Position numbers and translations under genes: made by a program
DNA from: Actinomycetota bacterium
Lineage (GTDB): Bacteria; Actinomycetota; Actinomycetes; Actinomycetales; Microbacteriaceae
Length of the DNA stretch: 17,227 nucleotides
NCBI GenBank assembly: GCA_016870695.1
Contig: VGAV01000013.1
Location: forward strand, 1 to 17,227
Reading direction: 5' to 3'
Shown here: positions 14,897-17,227 of the stretch, one piece after another
How positions within the stretch are numbered: position 1 is the stretch's first letter
Layout: each line of letters opens with the position of its first letter
The notes under the pieces: generated by a model
Database searches by the model: none
What the model was told of the DNA's origin: nothing
What the model saw: the letters and a program-made list of their open reading frames with translations, nothing else

Positions 14897-15634
14897 TCAG
14901 GACGTGAGCGTGCGCAGCGTCATCCCTCCGACGACGACATCGACCACCGCCCCCGGCGCGACCGGCGCCGCCGAGAACGGTGCGCCCGTCATCACCACGT
15001 CCCCCGGCCCGAGCGGGAGCCACCGCGCCACGTAGGCCAGGGCTCCCCGGATGCCGCTCGGCAACCGTCCCGCCGACGTCTCGGCCACGCGGACCCCGTC
15101 CACGACGAGCGCCATCGCCAGATCGTCGTCGATCGAGACCGCGGTGTCGATCACGGGACCGAGCGGGGTGTAGCCGACACCCGCTTTCGACTCGAAGTTG
15201 CGCGGGTCCACCGCCGTCCGGTCCGGGCTGGACAGGTCGTTCACCGCGGTGAGGCCGAGCACGTACTCGTGGGCGTTCTCGGCGGTCAGGCCGGTCGTGT
15301 CCCGACCGATCACGACCGCGACCTCCGCCTCGGCCACCGTCGTCCCGGCATCCCGTCTCAGAGCGACCTGCGCCGAGGGGCCGATCACCGTCCGCGGACT
15401 CTTCAGCCAGGCCTGCACGGGCGACACGTGGGTCGGGCCGTTCTGCGCGATCCCCACGATCACGGTCGGCACCGCCGGGGCGACGAGCATCCCCTGCACC
15501 GCGTCTCCGACGTCCTGGGCCGCGCGTCCGGCCGCGAACGCCGCGTACGGATCCTCGATCGGCACGAACCCGCCGTCGTCGTCGAGACGCACCGTCAGGG
15601 TCTCGGCATCCGTCTCCACCCGCCCGATCAGCAC
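14897..15634 (-). CDS. Fumarylacetoacetate hydrolase (FAH) family protein
   Basis: Metal-dependent enzyme family acting on C-C bonds of beta-diketo or oxo acids, including hydrolysis, decarboxylation and isomerisation in aromatic-compound breakdown. 245 residues. The metal site is seen as AEAEVAVVIG (101-110; Glu 102 and Glu 104) and GLTAVNDLSSPDR (127-139; Asp 133). Lys 150 in SKAGVGYTPLGP (149-160) and GDVVMTGAP (211-219) complete the FAH fold pattern. It is a little shorter than many members at the N-terminus. The GTG at 15634 is the only start in the open frame; its ribosome binding site is poor, so it may depend on translation coupling from the transporter gene, whose stop lies 34 bp upstream. 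The pair is probably one catabolic operon. The exact substrate cannot be read. Confidence 0.88.
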   Translation of the reverse strand: MLIGRVETDAETLTVRLDDDGGFVPIEDPYAAFAAGRAAQDVGDAVQGMLVAPAVPTVIVGIAQNGPTHVSPVQAWLKSPRTVIGPSAQVALRRDAGTTVAEAEVAVVIGRDTTGLTAENAHEYVLGLTAVNDLSSPDRTAVDPRNFESKAGVGYTPLGPVIDTAVSIDDDLAMALVVDGVRVAETSAGRLPSGIRGALAYVARWLPLGPGDVVMTGAPFSAAPVAPGAVVDVVVGGMTLRTLTS

Positions 15635-15668
15635 CGGATCGCCGCCGATCGCTCCGGAGCCGGCGCGC

Positions 15669-17079
15669 TCACCGGATCGTCCGAACGGTCACGGTGGTGG
15701 CGTCCACGCCCTCGCCGGCCTCCTCGCGCGACACCTTGATCGCGTCGTCGGTGCGCGTGAGGTCGCGCCGGAGGGTCTCGGGGACGAGGAAGGTCGAGGC
15801 GGTCGTGATGAGGGCGAGCGTGGCCATGTAGATCGCCAGCAGCAGCCAGTTCGCCCCGCTCACGGCGATGATGTACGCGCCGAGGACGCCGGCCAGTCCG
15901 CCCGCGAGCACCGCGGAGATCTCGCGCGCCATCGCGACGCCGAGGTAGCGGTGGCGGTTGCCGAACAGCTCGGGCAGCATCGCGCACTGCGGGCCGAGCA
16001 TGGAGTTGACGGCCACGCCGATCCCGATGGCGACGACGGCGATCGTGACCGGGTAGCTGCCGAGCGAGATGAGCCACCACGCGGGGAAGGTGAAGACCAG
16101 CATGAACACGGCGCCGGCGCGGTAGACCGTCCGGCGGCCCATCCGGTCCGACAGCGCGCCGGTCAGCGGCACCGAGAAGATGCCGATGAGGGAGCCGAGG
16201 GTGACGCCCCAGGTGAGCAGGCTGCGGTCGGCCTGACCGCCGACCGAGGCGACGAAGAACGTCAGCGCGAGCGTGTTGAACATGTACGACCCGCCGTTCT
16301 CGGCCATGCGTAGGCCGATGCCGACGATGACGCCCGGCAGGCCGCGCGTGAAGATGTCGCGGACCGGGCGTTCGGCGATCTGCTCGCTCTTCTCGAGCTC
16401 GATGAAGGTCGGCGTCTCGCGCAGGCGCACGCGGATGAACAGGGCGATGAGGATGAGCAGGAACGACGCCAGGAACGGGACGCGCCAGCCCCATGTGAGC
16501 AGCTGATCCTCGGGCAGCAGCGAGATGAGGGCGAAGACGACCGCGGCCAGGAGGGTGCCCGCCTGGATGCCGATGAAGGGCAACGCCGCGAAGAAGCCGC
16601 GACGCTTCACGGGGGCGTACTCGGCCATGAGCACGGTCGCGCCGGCCTGCTCGGCGCCGGCGCCGAAGCCCTGCAGCAGGCGCATGATGACGAGGAGGAT
16701 GGGCGCCGCCACCCCGATGGCCGAGTACGTCGGCAGCAGCCCGATCGCCGTGGACGCGCCGCCCATGAGCAGGATCGTGATGACGAGCACCCACTTGCGT
16801 CCGAGCTTGTCGCCGAGCACGCCGAAAAACAGACCGCCGAATGGCCGGGCCAGGAAGCCGACGCCGTAGGTCGCGAAGGCGGCCACCGTGGCGAGGGCGG
16901 GGTCGTCCTGCGGGAAGAAGAGGACGTTGAAGATCAGCGCCGTGGACAGCCCGTACAACGCGAAGTCGAAGTACTCCATGGGCGCTGCCGATGCTCGAGG
17001 CGAGGGTCGCGCGGCGCAGGTTCGCCGCGTATTCGGGGTCATCCGTCGGCTGCGGTGTCGGTGTGGATGCGGTGGTCAC
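15669..17079 (-). pseudogene. MHS-family MFS transporter with a single-base frameshift near its N-terminus
   Basis: Proton-coupled symporter of the metabolite:H+ symporter type (ProP/ShiA/KgtP relatives), inner membrane, about 12 helices, about 469 residues if repaired. The first frame gives VTTASTPTPQPTDDPEYAAN then LRRATLASSIGSA and continues into junk. The family sequence resumes one base out of phase at MEYFDFALYG (ATG at 16979), then runs intact to 15669. Seen further on are GVLGDKLGRKWVL, MRLLQGFGAGAEQAGA, WGWRVPFLASF, RVRLRETPTF and GALSDRMGRRTVYRAG. Removing one C from the CCC at 16982-16980 restores GSA-MEYFDF, matching GxAxEYYDF of the family. The start is probably GTG 17079, 6 nt after AAGGAG; ATG 17085 abuts that site. 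It may be a true mutation or a sequencing error. It lies upstream of the FAH-family gene in an apparent operon. Confidence 0.85.
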
Positions 17080-17119
17080 GGCCATCTCCTTCGATCGGCT
17101 GGTGTCTTGCGACGAGGTG

Positions 17120-17148
17120 ACTGTACCAACCCAATGGACACGGTTCAA
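17120..17148 (-). promoter_or_regulatory. Promoter of the transporter-FAH operon (TTGAAC, 17 bp, TACAGT)
   Basis: On the minus strand TTGAAC (17148-17143) and TACAGT (17125-17120) are exactly 17 bp apart. This is the best sigma-70/SigA-type promoter in the window and the only one with a convincing -35. A start near 17113 gives a leader of about 34 nt including the AAGGAG site. Confidence 0.75.
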
Positions 17149-17158
17149 TATGTTGAAC
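17143..17158. promoter_or_regulatory. Operator-like palindrome over the -35 box (GTTCAA-N4-TTGAAC)
   Basis: Perfect 6-bp arms with a 4-bp centre (gttcaatatgttgaac). One arm is the -35 hexamer itself, so a bound dimer would block RNA polymerase. The form resembles operators of IclR- or GntR-type regulators that control aromatic or organic-acid catabolism. The regulator gene is not in the window and may lie just to the right. Confidence 0.6.
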
Positions 17159-17227
17159 AGAATCCGACCGCGGTCGGCCGGCGGTTCGGCCGGAGGGCAT
17201 CTCGACGGCCGTCGGGCCGGTCGACGG
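17159..17227. other. Window edge: palindrome-rich, no gene assigned
   Basis: Contains a 14-bp perfect palindrome ccgaccgcggtcgg (17164-17177) and a 12-bp one cgacggccgtcg (17203-17214). These could belong to a terminator of a gene beyond the edge or to regulatory DNA. No reading frame here is supported. Confidence 0.4.

Noticed and set aside
16977..16983. Programmed ribosomal frameshift in the transporter
   Set aside because: GCC-CAT-GGA is not a slippery sequence and no stimulatory structure or internal ribosome site is apparent; mutation or sequencing error is simpler.

Overview
This 17.2 kb window is chromosomal DNA from a high-GC actinobacterium, most likely a Microbacteriaceae member such as Microbacterium. 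The evidence is a base composition near 70% GC, frequent GTG starts, TAGACT-like -10 boxes placed directly before start codons (leaderless genes), and a gene neighbourhood (rplY, pth, mfd, mazG, eno) that is known to stay together in Actinobacteria. The genus is inference. No rRNA, tRNA, CRISPR array, insertion sequence, prophage or integrase was seen.

Layout, left to right. Positions 1-4946 are all on the minus strand: the N-terminal 249 codons of enolase (eno, cut by the window edge), a class I O-methyltransferase, a membrane-anchored SGNH/GDSL hydrolase, histidyl-tRNA synthetase (hisS) and the MazG nucleotide pyrophosphohydrolase. The gaps between them hold palindromic repeat elements (1689-1770, 2697-2763, 4208-4280). 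A divergent intergenic region with two identical 10-bp palindromes leads to phosphoenolpyruvate carboxylase (ppc, 5258-7927, plus). It converges on the transcription-repair coupling factor mfd (7998-11588, minus) across a 17-bp perfect hairpin. Two small three-helix membrane proteins follow on the plus strand (11742-12884), ending at a 24-bp bidirectional hairpin. Then come pth and rplY on the minus strand with an intrinsic terminator between them, a 41-residue membrane peptide on the plus strand, a 77-bp tandem repeat, and a two-gene catabolic unit on the minus strand: a fumarylacetoacetate-hydrolase-family protein and an MHS-type MFS transporter. The transporter reading frame is broken by a single extra base. 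Its promoter has a clear -35/-10 pair overlapped by a 16-bp operator-like palindrome.

Most of the window is housekeeping: glycolysis and anaplerosis (eno, ppc), translation (hisS, rplY, pth), DNA repair (mfd) and nucleotide-pool sanitation (mazG). The less ordinary material is in the non-coding DNA. Three genes share the same leaderless promoter geometry. A heptamer, GGATGCC/GGCATCC, occurs about 31 times, several-fold more than base composition predicts. Several unrelated short palindromic repeats sit between genes. I found no defence island, biosynthetic cluster or clearly new multi-gene system, and I do not claim one.
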